Part shown: in pieces, positions 54,001 through 64,000 of the stretch
Position numbering within the stretch: the stretch's first letter is position 1
How the letters are laid out: each line of letters begins with the position of its first letter
Assembly: GCA_027475525.1 (NCBI GenBank)
Contig: JAMWFC010000054.1
Span: forward strand, 2,348,468-2,412,467
Reading direction: 5' to 3'
Length of the DNA stretch: 64,000 nucleotides
From: Macrolepiota albuminosa
Taxonomy: Eukaryota; Basidiomycota; Agaricomycetes; Agaricales; Agaricaceae
Notes under the pieces: model-generated
The model's database searches: none
What the model was told of the DNA's origin: nothing
Seen by the model: only the letters and a program-made list of their open reading frames with translations
Program-made: the position numbers and the translations under genes

Positions 54001-56705
54001 GTGGCTCGCTAGTCTCCATGCTAATAATTTGAATGGCATTCTTGCTGATGAAATGGGACTGGGGTTCGTTTCGTTCTTTTTTTTGTGCGCATTCTCTGTC
54101 TAACTTTTTGGAGCATAGAAAGACCATCCAAACAATTGCCTTGCTGGCTCATCTAGCTTGCGATAGAGGTATATGGGGACCGCACCTTATTGTAAGCCAT
54201 GCCTTGTTGTTGGTACATCACTCTAAGCATTCTTGTTGATCAGATTGTACCAACCAGTGTCTTGTTGAACTGGGAGATGGAATTTAAGAAGTTTCTCCCT
54301 GGGTTCAAGGTTCTGAGCTACCATGGGGGCCAGAAACGTCGAAAAGAGCTTCGACAAGGCTGGAATGACAAATATCACTTCAACGTCTGTATCACATCTT
54401 ACACTCTCGCCAGCCGGGACGCACACATCTTCAAGAGGAAAGCTTGGTATTATTTGATCCTTGACGAGGCACATATGATCAAGAATTTTAAATCCCAGCG
54501 ATGGAATATTCTCCTTATGTTTCGTTCCTTCAGACGCCTCCTTTTGACCGGCACACCCCTGCAAAACAATCTCACAGAGCTTTGGGCGTTATTGCAATTT
54601 TTGATGTCGGGTGCAAATTTCGCGAGTCTAAAAGATTTTGGCGACTGGTTCTCAAGTAAGCCGCCTACTTTTGTTTTTCCATCTCTCTGATGTTTGATTG
54701 CAGATCCTGTTGAAAAGGCGATTGAGATGGGAAACGTTGACGACAATGACACTATGCAACGTGTTGCAAAGTTGCATACTGTTTTACGTCCATATCTCCT
54801 AAGACGTCTAAAACGCGATGTTGAAAAGGAGTTACCCAGCAAGTATGAGCATCTGGTCATTTGTCCCCTGTCCAAGCGTCAACGCTTTCTGTACGACGAA
54901 TTCATGGTCCGTACCCAAACTCGCGAGGCTCTACAATCTGGTGTTTATCAAAAAATTGCCAATATTCTTATGCAACTCCGCAAAGTGTGTAACCATCCAG
55001 ATCTTTTTGAAGTACGTCCGATTGTCACATCTTTCGCCATGGAACGATCGGCTTTGGCAGAGTTTGAAATCACAGAGCTTCTAGTACGGCGACGTCTTTT
55101 ACAAGATGAAGACGAAAGCTTGAATCTCCGTCTCCTTGGATTGAAGTTCATTGATGAACAGAATAATTCATTGATCGCTGCGACTACACGACACCTTTTG
55201 GATGCCACGTCTCTCCTGCCTTTTGCCTCAGAAAGTCCCGGAGAACCGCCCCCAAAAGACCTTCGAACCATAGCCGGTTTTCGGAAGTACTCCGACTATA
55301 TGGAACGTGCAAGAACAATTGCTCATTGGTCACACATTGGTTATATCAATCGTCTTCGCTGCAAAGCAGAGCCTATATATGGTTCCGAGAAGCTTGCAAC
55401 TGTTGCAAAACTTTACGAGCCGCTATTTCCCAGTTCTTCTCTTGAAGGTCTCCCTCCAAATTGGGAGTCTTTGCGCGTGGCAAATTCTATGGTCAAGTCT
55501 TACATGCAACGCGCTGAGGACACGGCCAATATGATTGAGAAGTTTGCCTTCGTGACTCCTACTGCTGTTGCACTCGATCTTCCGCGTTTTGCCCTACCTG
55601 GATCCGGAGCCATTGTAGCAGACTTACCACCTAACTTTGATGCAATTTTGCACAAGGCCGCTGTGAAGCTGCAGATTGCATTTCCAGATCCGTCCCTTCT
55701 CCAGTATGACTGCGGAAAACTTCAGGAAATTACCCGGCTTTTACGCGAGAAAAAGGCTGGTGGTCACCGTGTTCTAATCTTCACCCAAATGACAAAGATC
55801 CTCGACATTCTGGAAATGTACCTGAATTTTCATGGATATCTTTACCTTCGACTTGATGGCGCCACGAAGATAGAAGATCGCCAATACATCACAGAACGTT
55901 TTAACGCTGACTCACGAATATTTTGTTTCATCGCGTCATCCAGGTCAGGGGGTGTCGGTATCAAGTGAGACATCAATTTAACGCTGACTCACGAATATTT
56001 TGTTTCATCGCGTCATCCAGGTCAGGGGGTGTCGGTATCAAGTGAGACATCAATTATTCTTTATATGTACTGCATATCAGGCCTAGCTGATAATTTGTTT
56101 CTAGTCTCACAGGAGCGGACACTGTTGTGTTTTACGACAGTGACTTCAATCCACAAATGGACAAACAGTGCGAGGATCGGTAGGGTTTTTTCAGTCACCA
56201 TGTCTTCACCAACACCGATCAGATACTCTGTAGGGCGCACCGCATTGGTCAGATTCGCGATGTCCACATATATCGTTTTGTTTCCCAGCACACTGTTGAA
56301 GAGGCTTTACTTCGCAAGGCGAATCAGAAGCGATCATTGGACGATCTTGTCATCCAAAAGGGTGAATTTGATTGGCGCTCCCTTTTCAATGATCAAAGTG
56401 CATTATCTAAAGCCTTGGAAGAGTTTGAGGATACAGAAGATGTTCGTGCGGCAGCAGTTGCAGCGACGGAGGAAGTAGCAATGCAGGGTGCTGATGAGGC
56501 AGATTTCGGCGGCGAAGCGAGCGAACCCTTAGACAACCAAGAAACACCCGAGGTGTCTACTCTACCACAAAGCACAAGTGAAATTGCACCAAACGATGAC
56601 TTCGAAGCGGAAGATAATGCAGACGCTGAAGGTGGTTCTATCGCGGATTTTATGATTGCTTTTGTCCAGAACGATTACGAGTTCTTCAGAGATTGGCGTC
56701 TGTGA
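51001..56705 (+). CDS. SWR1: SWR1 chromatin-remodelling ATPase
   Basis: Catalytic subunit of the SWR1 complex, which exchanges H2A for H2A.Z in nucleosomes. Start [10 protein letters not shown] at 51001. An N-terminal block [18 protein letters not shown] is typical of SWR1. An HSA domain lies at about 52420-52660 ([17 protein letters not shown]). A long acidic linker follows. The first helicase lobe begins [16 protein letters not shown], has Walker [13 protein letters not shown] split by an intron near 54064, DEAH as LILDEAH near 54465, and GTPLQNN. A large insert separates it from lobe two ([45 protein letters not shown]). The ending with [14 protein letters not shown] is characteristic. At least ten introns. 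Two 77-bp repeats (52598, 55900) fall at exon-intron borders and should be collapsed before modelling. Confidence 0.92.
52598..52751. repeat. 77-bp tandem duplication 17
   Basis: Period 77 (CCTTGGCGAA at 52598 and 52675), at an exon-intron border of SWR1. Confidence 0.95.
55900..56053. repeat. 77-bp tandem duplication 18
   Basis: Period 77 (TTTAACGCTG at 55900 and 55977), covering an SWR1 exon end and donor site. Confidence 0.95.
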
Positions 56706-56924
56706 CTCTTTTTAACACTTTGTTACATATTATATATATTTACACTTGTAATTATCAATGCGATGCAAGTATGTCTGCGGCATGTCAGTGGTTATGGTAC
56801 TATTGCGTGTAGAGTGGCAAGAAATTAGGAAAGAAAGTGATTTGTCACTAGGAGCATTTAGATTCCCCGCTACTGAGACACAGACATTGCAATACTCACA
56901 AAATCACAGAATATACTATCTCAT

Positions 56925-58004
56925 TTACGGCTGCATATATGCTTCGTTTTGGTGTATGATCTTTTCCATGCGGACGCGATAAGGCTCGAACATTGATTCA
57001 AACTCTTCCAGGGTTTTCGGTAGAGTTGGAACAGCACTTTTCAGCCGTGATGCTTCTGATATAGCATCAACTAATTGTTGGTCTGAAAGTACATGAGGCT
57101 CTCGAGCCTGAATTTTATGGGTCAGATTAATATTAATGGGTGCAAATAATGAGGAAATTCACATGTGTTGGACAAAAGGTGGGCACGTTACATGAAGGTC
57201 AGATTAATATTAATGGGTGCAAATAATGAGGAAATTCACATGTGTTGGACAAAAGGTGGGCACGTTACATGAAGGATGATAGGCGAATTTATGGGGTCGG
57301 CTTTGGGAGTCCATTCAGACCCAGGTTCGGGAGAGGTCGAAACGGGTGTGGGTAAGTGTCGAACAGGAGAACGATGTTCAGCGAGCCATTTTGTTATGTC
57401 ATTTGCACTTGCATGCAGGAGCTCTGCCCACGTCGTAATGAGATCAGGCAATGGGTAGGGATTGGAGAGAGCTAGTGTAGTAAGATGTTTAATGGCCTTC
57501 TCAGACAGGGTAGGGTCTAGTCAAATCTCAGTCCTACCGAGTGGAAATGAGATAAGGTGGGTGGCTCACAAGGACTGTCTTCAAGTTTCCGCCGCCGTTT
57601 GAACCAACTCAGAACACTCTTGTCGTCATAATTTTCACCTCCAGGAATGAGCTAGATGATGAAAGACTGAATGTAAGCCAAAGCCTCTTTTTTTTGCCCT
57701 TTCGGGAACTAACTCTTATCTGATAGAGCAGAACACTACGGTCCTCTTTAGTGGGATTTGACCCATGCTGATTTAACCATGCTGAAACACGGGAATAAGA
57801 GACTGATGAGATCGAATCCGGGGTGACTCGGTGATTCACCTTCCATAATAGCGATCCCGGCCTGGGGAATCCGGCGCTTCTTGATTTGCGAGGCATGGAC
57901 GGCCGGAAATGCTGCATTAGATGGCCCAGCTTGCATGTTGGAACAGAAGAGACTTGAGCGGAGAAAATGTCTTTGGTGGTGGATGAAAGTGGGGAGGGTC
58001 TCAT
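56925..58004 (-). CDS. Protein with two homeodomain-like units
   Basis: Four exons: 58004-57714, 57651-57576, 57516-57269 and 57107-56925, with GT-AG introns and a consistent frame. The second unit, ALSNPYPLPDLITTWAELLH followed by ANDITKWLAEHR, has the homeodomain helix order with W-L-x-x-x-R in the recognition helix. Just before it, SVLSWFKRRRK ends what looks like a first unit starting near WLNQHGSNPTKEDRSVL and crossing the exon 1-2 border. The C-terminal exon has LPKTLEEFESMFEPYRVRME. A TATAAAA lies about 20-30 nt upstream of the start. A DNA-binding regulator is likely by fold, but which one is unknown. The third intron contains a 77-bp repeat. Confidence 0.6.
57120..57273. repeat. 77-bp tandem duplication 19
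   Basis: Period 77 (GGTCAGATTA at 57120 and 57197), in the third intron of the homeodomain-like gene. Confidence 0.95.
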
Positions 58005-58903
58005 GAGTGAAAGAGAAAAAAGGCCTGTTTTATATCGAATTTGTAAGAGCAATTACCCTTGTGGTTCTCAAGGGCCCTTCTTTTGTACCTTACATCAATC
58101 TTGAATCTTTTATCTCCCTCTGATCTCCCTTGTCTAAGAAAAATACTACTTCTTCATCTCATCACAGTCATGTCCATTCTTTACAACTTGAGGCTGCCTA
58201 AAGTGATATTTAAACCCTGAGTCAACCCTGGATATGGATCTTCCAACTCCTCAAGAGCACTTCCTCAACGGCGAAGTATGCCTCTGATAAACCCTGAGTC
58301 AACCCTGGATATGGATCTTCCAACTCCTCAAGAGCACTTCCTCAACGGCGAAGTATGCCTCTGACTGATAATCTTGGCACACTTCTGCCTTTTTTGTCTA
58401 GCCAGTGTAACATGCTCATCCTTTTCATGTGCCGACCCTCTTAGTAGGTGAACTTTTGTAAAGCACAGATGCGACCCTTAATAGTTGGTAACGTGTTCAT
58501 GCCATGAGGTCTTATCAGCAGGGGGTGTTGGTCCATTGCTGAGAAAAGGCAGAGCGATTAAATCCTTGGTTGTAGTCACGGGGGGAGGAACTCGATCCCC
58601 TCAACGATTGAATGAAATCCTTTATTTGATGATTCAGCAAAAATTTGGAAAACTGATTGAAATTTTTCGGAAAATTGTTACCAGTGGCATGAAAGAGAAA
58701 ACTTGGATGTAAGTTTAGAGGAAACACATTCCGAACTGAACCCTAGACCCTGATATCTTGGTATGGGACTTGCTTTTCTCATTTTCACTACGGAAACCGC
58801 CGAGACTCTGTCGATCAGCCACGTGCCTGTGTCCTTGCTTGGCAATGTGTTAGAGCATGTTGTAAACTCGTGTTCTGGATATCATGAACATGTAGGGGGC
58901 TAT
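58005..58903. other. Intergenic stretch without a recognisable gene
   Basis: Upstream of the homeodomain-like gene. It holds a 77-bp repeat (58211-58364) and two short open frames (58485-58712 plus, 58763-58966 plus) with no supporting features. Confidence 0.4.
58211..58364. repeat. 77-bp tandem duplication 20
   Basis: Period 77 (TAAACCCTGA at 58211 and 58288), intergenic. Confidence 0.95.
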
Positions 58904-59097
58904 CAGACTCCTAAAACCAGTCACTCGAACCGCTCAATTCGCCCACCAACAATGCTTGATATGTAGAACCGTATCTAATCTTATCCATCAAAAATCAAAA
59001 ACCAAATAAACAAACCTAAAAACTCAGAGATCAGATACGGTTCTACATATTGAGTTGGCGGGCGAATTCGAGCGGTTCGACTGGTTTTAGGAGTCTG
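58904..59097. mobile_element. MITE-like palindromic element 3
   Basis: About 60-bp inverted repeats starting CAGACTCCTAAAACCAGTC and ending with its complement GGTTTTAGGAGTCTG, with a short AT-rich spacer. Total 194 bp, no ORF. It differs in sequence from the MITEs at 10.7-11.2 kb. The target duplication is unclear. Confidence 0.65.
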
Positions 59098-59337
59098 TGG
59101 GCTATTTAAGCTTTCTCTGGAGATTCCGTCGGCAGATCTCAGTCAAATATTGTGACTCCGGCGCCGCTCAGCTGATGCGAAGACACGAACAGTCTTCCTC
59201 GAAGTTCTTAACAAAATCATTATTCAGACTAAGATATATACTTCTGCTTCAAAACGTTCCCAATATCTTCTGCACCCATGAATTACACTTAAGTATCGGC
59301 CGTATTCATAACATCCATTATAATAATTAAGAATTTA

Positions 59338-59583
59338 TTACGTGAGAAGTATGCAGCCGGGCTCATCCGGGCCAAGCTTTGATCTCATCACATCTACTTG
59401 TCCGGTACTTATAGTCATCTGATATGTCTGGTTGTACATATCTGCACTCCCCAGAGAATCATCATATATCGTGTAGGAAGAGCGGGACATACAGTGTGAA
59501 AGTCGACTAATGACTTCATGGCTGAGCGGAACGGAGGCTGACTTCCGCTCATGGTCATAAAACCGGTTATGTTCCAGACGCAT
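59338..59583 (-). CDS. Small hypothetical protein (81 aa)
   Basis: One open frame starting MRLEHNRFYDHERKSAS and ending DEPGCILLT. It is divergent from SFC1, with 122 bp between the start codons. Composition is ordinary for a gene and the frame has no internal gap. I know no family. It could equally be upstream untranslated sequence. Confidence 0.3.
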   Translation of the reverse strand: MRLEHNRFYDHERKSASVPLSHEVISRLSHCMSRSSYTIYDDSLGSADMYNQTYQMTISTGQVDVMRSKLGPDEPGCILLT

Positions 59584-59705
59584 TCACATGTTAATTGATA
59601 CCCTCCTCTACGGCTTCAAATTTGACTCGTTTAAATACACTCCCGCTCCTGTTGTGATTGCTTTTGGCCTTTCGTAGCGATCAGACTCCGTAGTTTTCAT
59701 TCAGC

Positions 59706-60930
59706 ATGTCTCGTTCTTCAAACAAGAAACCTGTCGGTTTCGCGACACATATCACTGCCGGAGGCATTGCTGGGGCATGCGAAGCAGTGAGTACTCCTCC
59801 GGTTTCTATCGTATCCTTAAGTTGACGCGGAATCTTGCGTGTAGTTAGTATGTCAGCCACTCGACACGATTAAAGTGCGCATGCAGCTTTCCAAATCTGG
59901 ACGAGCTCCAGGAGTGAGTGGTTTTTTTTAATAGGCGCGCACTATGTGAAATAGCGTAGACCAAACCTCGGGGAGTATTCGCTACCGCTTCGTACATCGT
60001 GAGACGAGAAACGCCTCTCGCGCTCTACAAAGGTCTCGGCGCCGTCTTGTCTGGTATTGTGCCCAAAATGGCCATTCGGTTCGCGAGCTTTGAAGCATAT
60101 AAAGGGTGGCTTGCAGACAAAAATACGGGGAAGACCAGTGTTGGAGGTATCTTCATTGGTGCGCCTTCAGAAGTTTCGATCTCCTTCGGCTACCGATTAA
60201 TTTCGCGTATCAGCTGGATTGGGTGCTGGTACAACAGAAGCTGTCTTAGTCGTGAATCCTATGGAAGTGGTTAAGATCAGGCTACAAGCACAGCAGCATT
60301 CATTGGCTGATCCTCTTGATACGCCCCGATACCGGAATGCCGGTCACGCAGTTTACACCATCATCAGGGAGGAGGGATTTGCAACATTATACCGTGGCGT
60401 AACATTGACCGCCCTACGGCAAGCCACGAATCAGGGTATCATAGCTACTTTCCTGTCTATTCATCTTGATTCATGGTGTCTTTCTATGCAGGTGCAAACT
60501 TCACAGCTTATCAAGAGCTCAAGAAATTGGCACATAGGTTCCAACCAGATTTGGTCGAACTTCCCTCCTATCAACACATGTTTATCGGCCTAATATCTGG
60601 AGCCATGGGACCTTTTTCAAATGCACCAATTGACACAATTAAAACTCGTTCGTTGTGTCCATCCTTTTCTCCTCCAGCTATTTTAATTGTCTCTGGACAG
60701 GTCTACAAAAGGCAACCGCTGCACCTGGTGTGTCAGCATTCCAGCGTATTTTTGCAATCGCCTCGGATATGTGGAAACAGGAGGGCGTCAGATCATTCTA
60801 CAAAGGCATAACTCCCCGTGTCCTTCGTGTTGCACCTGGGCAGGCCATTGTCTTTGCTGTGTACGAGCGAGTGAGTAATTTAATGGAGAAGATCACGACA
60901 ACAAGGGAGGACGATGGGTATTCTGAGTAG
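59706..60930 (+). CDS. SFC1: Succinate-fumarate mitochondrial carrier (SFC1/ACR1)
   Basis: Exchanges cytosolic succinate for mitochondrial fumarate across the inner membrane, linking the glyoxylate cycle and gluconeogenesis. Start at 59706 (MSRSSNKKPVGFATHITAGG). Carrier motifs PLDTIKVRMQ, PMEVVKIRLQA and PIDTIKTR appear once per repeat. ALYKGLGAVLSGIVPKMAIR and VLVVNPMEVVKIRLQAQ are near-diagnostic of the succinate-fumarate branch, as is ITPRVLRVAPGQA at the end. At least six short introns; stop at 60928-60930. All expected segments are present and no defect is seen. Confidence 0.9.
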
Positions 60931-60994
60931 ATATAGGTTTCCGGACATGGGAGGTCTTCCTGCGCCCTGCATTACACTGTCTCAGATCTACACT

Positions 60995-61011
60995 ATATAT
61001 ATATATATATA
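60995..61011. repeat. TA dinucleotide microsatellite
   Basis: About eight TA units just downstream of SFC1. Confidence 0.7.
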
Positions 61012-61183
61012 CCCAGGGCACAAAATATTTAAACATGGGAAGTGTAGGTTTCTGATAAGATCTCCCGTAAGTTAGCCGATAATCCCAATTTTGTCGTCTC
61101 GACTTCCATCGTCCCTAAGTCGATTACTGTTGCTGGTCAACACCGCTTTCTTCTTTGTCGTCAGCTGTCCGAGAAATTTCTCG

Positions 61184-62436
61184 ATGTCTACTAAACGGAC
61201 CGTTCTTGTCTTACATGGGTATACGTATTTCCATGGGAACCACCCGAGGCTCACTAAACCTTAGTCAGATACTCACAGAATGCTTCAATCTTTAGCAAAA
61301 GGGTGCTCGTTGTTCTCCAGTGGATATGTTCTCAGCTCATATGTTTTATCCCTTAGCTCGGGGCTCTCAGAAGAGAGTGCGGAAACAGTATAGAATTTGG
61401 TATGTCGTCGTTGTCACCATTTGACCGAGCCTTTCTAACTCTCCGTTCTATGTAGTGTTCATTGACGCACCCCATGTTCTCCGACCTGCTGACCTTCCCG
61501 GGTCAAGTGCTGCTTCCTTCGGCGCTGCCGAGGCAACGACTACTGCTTCCGATCCCACTCTTACGCCACGAGCCTGGTGGAAGGTGAATCCAGATAAGAC
61601 GGCCTCGTACGGCCTGAGTGAATCACTAGCTGTGGTTCGTGATGTATTGAAGACTCGTAGATTTGATGTGAGTCTCCTCAGCATAACCCCTGGGAGCTGT
61701 AAGGCTCACTTGGTGTACGGTGTTTTGCTGCCAACAATTAGGGTGTCTTAGGCTTTAGGTTTGGATTTGATTTGGGAGATGAAATGGCTCAAGTTCAAAC
61801 TAAGGTCTTAATCTAGCCAAGGTGCTGCATTTGCTGCCCTACTATCTTCCCTGGTAGGCTGTACCTCTTGATTGGATCCTAGCATGTACCGTATACTCAC
61901 TGGGGTCTCTGCAGTTGGAAAAGCCTCATCATTATGCTCCATTCCTGATTGACGATCAACCTCCACATCCACCTTTGTCAGTCAATTAATACCGTGATTG
62001 TTGAATGAGATCTCATCTGTCATCAGCCACTTCTGTGTCGCAGTATCAGGGTTTCGACTTCGTGACCCGTTGTGTGATCCTCTATTCGATAATCAATATG
62101 CAACACCTTCGTTACATGTGATTGGGAGAACCGACATCATCGTGACTGAAGAGAGATCGCAAAGCCTAGTTGATGTTTCGACCAACGGGCGCGTTGAATA
62201 TCACGATGGAGGTACGTTGGATGTTTCTATCCTTTTATTGCAGCTGCTCATCCGTTATTTGCTCAGGCCACTTCGTGCCATCAAAGAAACAATGGTTGAA
62301 ATTCCTGCATGCGTACATGCTAGAGCCTTCTGCCGATCTTCCTTCCCCAAGCGTGGGGGGATCTTCGGTTCTCGGTTCTGGAACAGCGACTTCAACAGAA
62401 TTGACAGGTGGCTCTGGAGACTTGCTGAAGCTGTGA
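61184..62436 (+). CDS. FSH1-family serine hydrolase
   Basis: Alpha/beta hydrolase of the FSH (family of serine hydrolases) type. Start MSTKRTVLVLHG at 61184, then after an intron YSQNASIFSKR, and VFIDAPHVLRPADLPG near 61460. The nucleophile elbow GFSQG is split by an intron: GVLGFS near 61740, then QGAAFAALLSSL near 61820. HHYAPFLIDDQPPHPP follows. The acid is in GRTDIIVTEERS near 62120, and the catalytic His is in GGHFVPSKKQW across another intron near 62215-62270. About nine exons, ending LLKL at 62436. The 77-bp repeat at 62418-62571 begins in the last codons. Substrate unknown; related enzymes are small cytosolic esterases. Confidence 0.82.
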
Positions 62437-62571
62437 TTCTCATAATGTATAAGGACTCAGAGTGGTTTACCGTCGAGTCCCCTCTCCCGTACGAAGACTT
62501 GCTGAAGCTGTGATTCTCATAATGTATAAGGACTCAGAGTGGTTTACCGTCGAGTCCCCTCTCCCGTACGA
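62418..62571. repeat. 77-bp tandem duplication 21
   Basis: Period 77 (AGACTTGCTG at 62418 and 62495), over the stop codon of the FSH1-like gene. Confidence 0.95.
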
Positions 62572-62572
62572 T

Positions 62573-63123
62573 TTAGGGATCACATATTCTAGATTAGTCT
62601 CTCTTTAGATGCAGCGAACACGAACACTACAGGGAGTATTCGTAATCGATGGCTCGGAAGAGCGTCATATTAATATCCAATTGTATCCGTTTGGTAGTTA
62701 TGCGAAATCCTATCAACCAATCGGCTTGTCGTGGCAGGACCCATTTCAAACATGAATAACATGCTCTCAAGGGGCATGCGCAAACTCTGTGAATTTGATG
62801 AGGGACTGGACTGCTTAGCAGGCCATGCGGCCCAGAACGACGGGCCGTGCTTCCAGAAGACAGGATCGATCAGTTTATGGTGAGTCACATCTGTGACTGA
62901 TGGACGTACAATAAGAGCAAACAAAGAAATCTCTGTGAAAGATATCGAGTCCAGCAAGTCAACTCCCTTTCACCAACTGCCAGGTTCTCTTTTTTTTTGT
63001 CGTAGACGCCCTCTTTTCATATCGAGTCCAGCAAGTCAACTCCCTTTCACCAACTGCCAGGTTCTCTTTTTTTTTGTCGTAGACGCCCTCTTTTCTCTTG
63101 TTTAACGCGTTTTGTACGTCAAA
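62573..63123. other. Intergenic stretch without a recognisable gene
   Basis: Between the FSH1-like gene and the transportin gene. It contains the 77-bp repeat at 62942-63095. An open frame on the minus strand (62670-62957) has no supporting features. It probably includes the transportin promoter. Confidence 0.4.
62942..63095. repeat. 77-bp tandem duplication 22
   Basis: Period 77 (ATATCGAGTC at 62942 and 63019), upstream of the transportin start codon. Confidence 0.95.
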
Positions 63124-64000
63124 ATGGCTTCCTGGACACCCCAACCCGCTGGTCTCCAGGAAATACTACAAACCATTCATGACTCTACCGATATGAACAC
63201 CGTTGTCCAGCGCTCAATTACTCAAGTTTGTGCCCTGATGTATCCTTGTCGTCATATCCTGAACTTTTTATATTGTTCTTCTCTTTTAGAAACTGAACCA
63301 GTTTACGCGTGCACCAGAATACATTGCATATCTCGCCTATATCCTCAGCAGCATGACACAGGAGGAGGATCGTATTCGAACGATAGCAGGATATCTGCTC
63401 AAGAATAACTCACGTTTGATATTGTCTGCACCCCAGGGGGTGGCTCATTTTGTCAAGGCGGCAGTTCTCGAGGCGTTTAATGATAGCTCGATTATGATTC
63501 GTAACGCGGCGAGCCAGGATATCGTAGCGTTCCTTGGGGTGTTGGAACCCAAAAACTGGCCGGAGTGTCTCCAGCTGCTAGTGGGCGCGTTGGATTCGAC
63601 TGATCTGGACAAGCAAGAGGTAAGCTTCTTTCGACAATTTTTTATTTCGGCCAATCCCACAAGGAAATGACTGTTGAACGTGTGTTCGGCAACTCAGTCT
63701 CTGCCAACCAAGCTGTCACCTATTTGACTCTAGTTCTACTTTGTTCGACAAGCTTGATACTAATCTTGTCATAGGCAGCCTTTAATGCTCTAGAAAAAGC
63801 CTGTGAGGATTACCCTCGCAAAATGGATGTTGAAATCGGTGGTACCCGTCCGCTGGATTACATGATCCCCAAGTTTCTTAGCCTCACCGAGCACCATTCG
63901 GCTAAGATGCGTTCGCACGCTGTGGCGTGCCTGTCATATTTCGTCCCGATCAATTGTCAGTCACTCTTTGTGCACATCGATAGCTTCATCGCTTGTCTTT
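63124..64000 (+). CDS. KAP104: Transportin / karyopherin beta-2 (KAP104), 5' part
   Basis: Nuclear import receptor for PY-NLS cargoes such as mRNA-binding proteins. Exons 63124-63225, 63290-63619 and from 63775 to the window edge. The start MASWTPQPAGLQEILQTIHD is typical of transportins, followed by GYLLKNNSRLI, NWPECLQLLVGALDS, RPLDYMIPKFLSL and KMRSHAVACLSYF, matching the first HEAT repeats. The gene is cut by the right edge after about 190 residues. All three visible junctions are GT-AG. Confidence 0.9.

Noticed and set aside
10810..63095. 77-bp repeats as minisatellites or transposon target duplications
   Set aside because: Only two copies each, one fixed length and unrelated sequences. 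Minisatellites vary in copy number and target duplications are a few bases.
1..64000. CRISPR arrays, bacterial operons, rRNA genes or confident tRNA genes
   Set aside because: None seen. Gene structure is eukaryotic throughout, and tRNAs with introns could be missed by eye.

Overview
The window looks like nuclear DNA of a filamentous basidiomycete, most likely an agaricomycete. Host genes have many GT-AG introns of about 50-60 nt. The recognisable proteins are fungal: SWR1 ATPase, succinate-fumarate and CoA-type mitochondrial carriers, an FSH1-like hydrolase, and transportin. The mobile elements are the fungal DIRS, Copia and chromodomain-Gypsy kinds. The species cannot be told from the sequence.

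Layout. 1-3.3 kb: a decayed DIRS-like (tyrosine-recombinase) retrotransposon cut by the left edge. 3.4-10.7 kb: a decayed gene cluster in which a divergent pair (protein-kinase-like gene on the minus strand, small gene of unknown function on the plus strand) has been duplicated in tandem. 10.7-11.2 kb: two related MITE-like inverted-repeat elements. 11.2-48.5 kb: a third kinase copy split into three pieces by nested LTR elements. A solo LTR of about 499 bp (target duplication ATGAC) holds a Copia element (GAAAC). The Copia 5' LTR holds a chromodomain Gypsy element, Gypsy-1 (GTATC). The gag of Gypsy-1 holds a second Gypsy element, Gypsy-2 (ACGC). Further solo LTRs sit in the Copia pol (CCAT), the Copia 3' LTR (CTAC) and the kinase remnant (ACAG). 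48.6-64 kb: ordinary host genes, namely a LEU5-like mitochondrial carrier, SWR1, a protein with two homeodomain-like units, an SFC1 carrier, an FSH1-family serine hydrolase and the 5' end of a transportin (KAP104) gene, plus one small MITE.

Three points stand out. (1) Gypsy-2 carries three spliced genes antisense to its own pol, each with its own TATA box; the largest, 719 aa over eight exons, has a Zn2Cys6-like cysteine cluster. Gypsy-1 carries two extra sense ORFs after pol. (2) At 22 places a segment of 77 bp is repeated directly in tandem, always with the same 77-bp period and in unrelated sequences. Collapsing them restores whole reading frames, so they are almost certainly assembly joins of k-mer length. 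(3) All six in-frame stops in the Copia and Gypsy-1 coding regions are TGA and could come from CGA, and most differences between paired LTRs are CpG transitions. This points to CpG-directed mutation of repeats.

All reading was done by eye. Domain names rest on motif recognition, splice sites were placed by frame and GT-AG rules, and no database search was possible.
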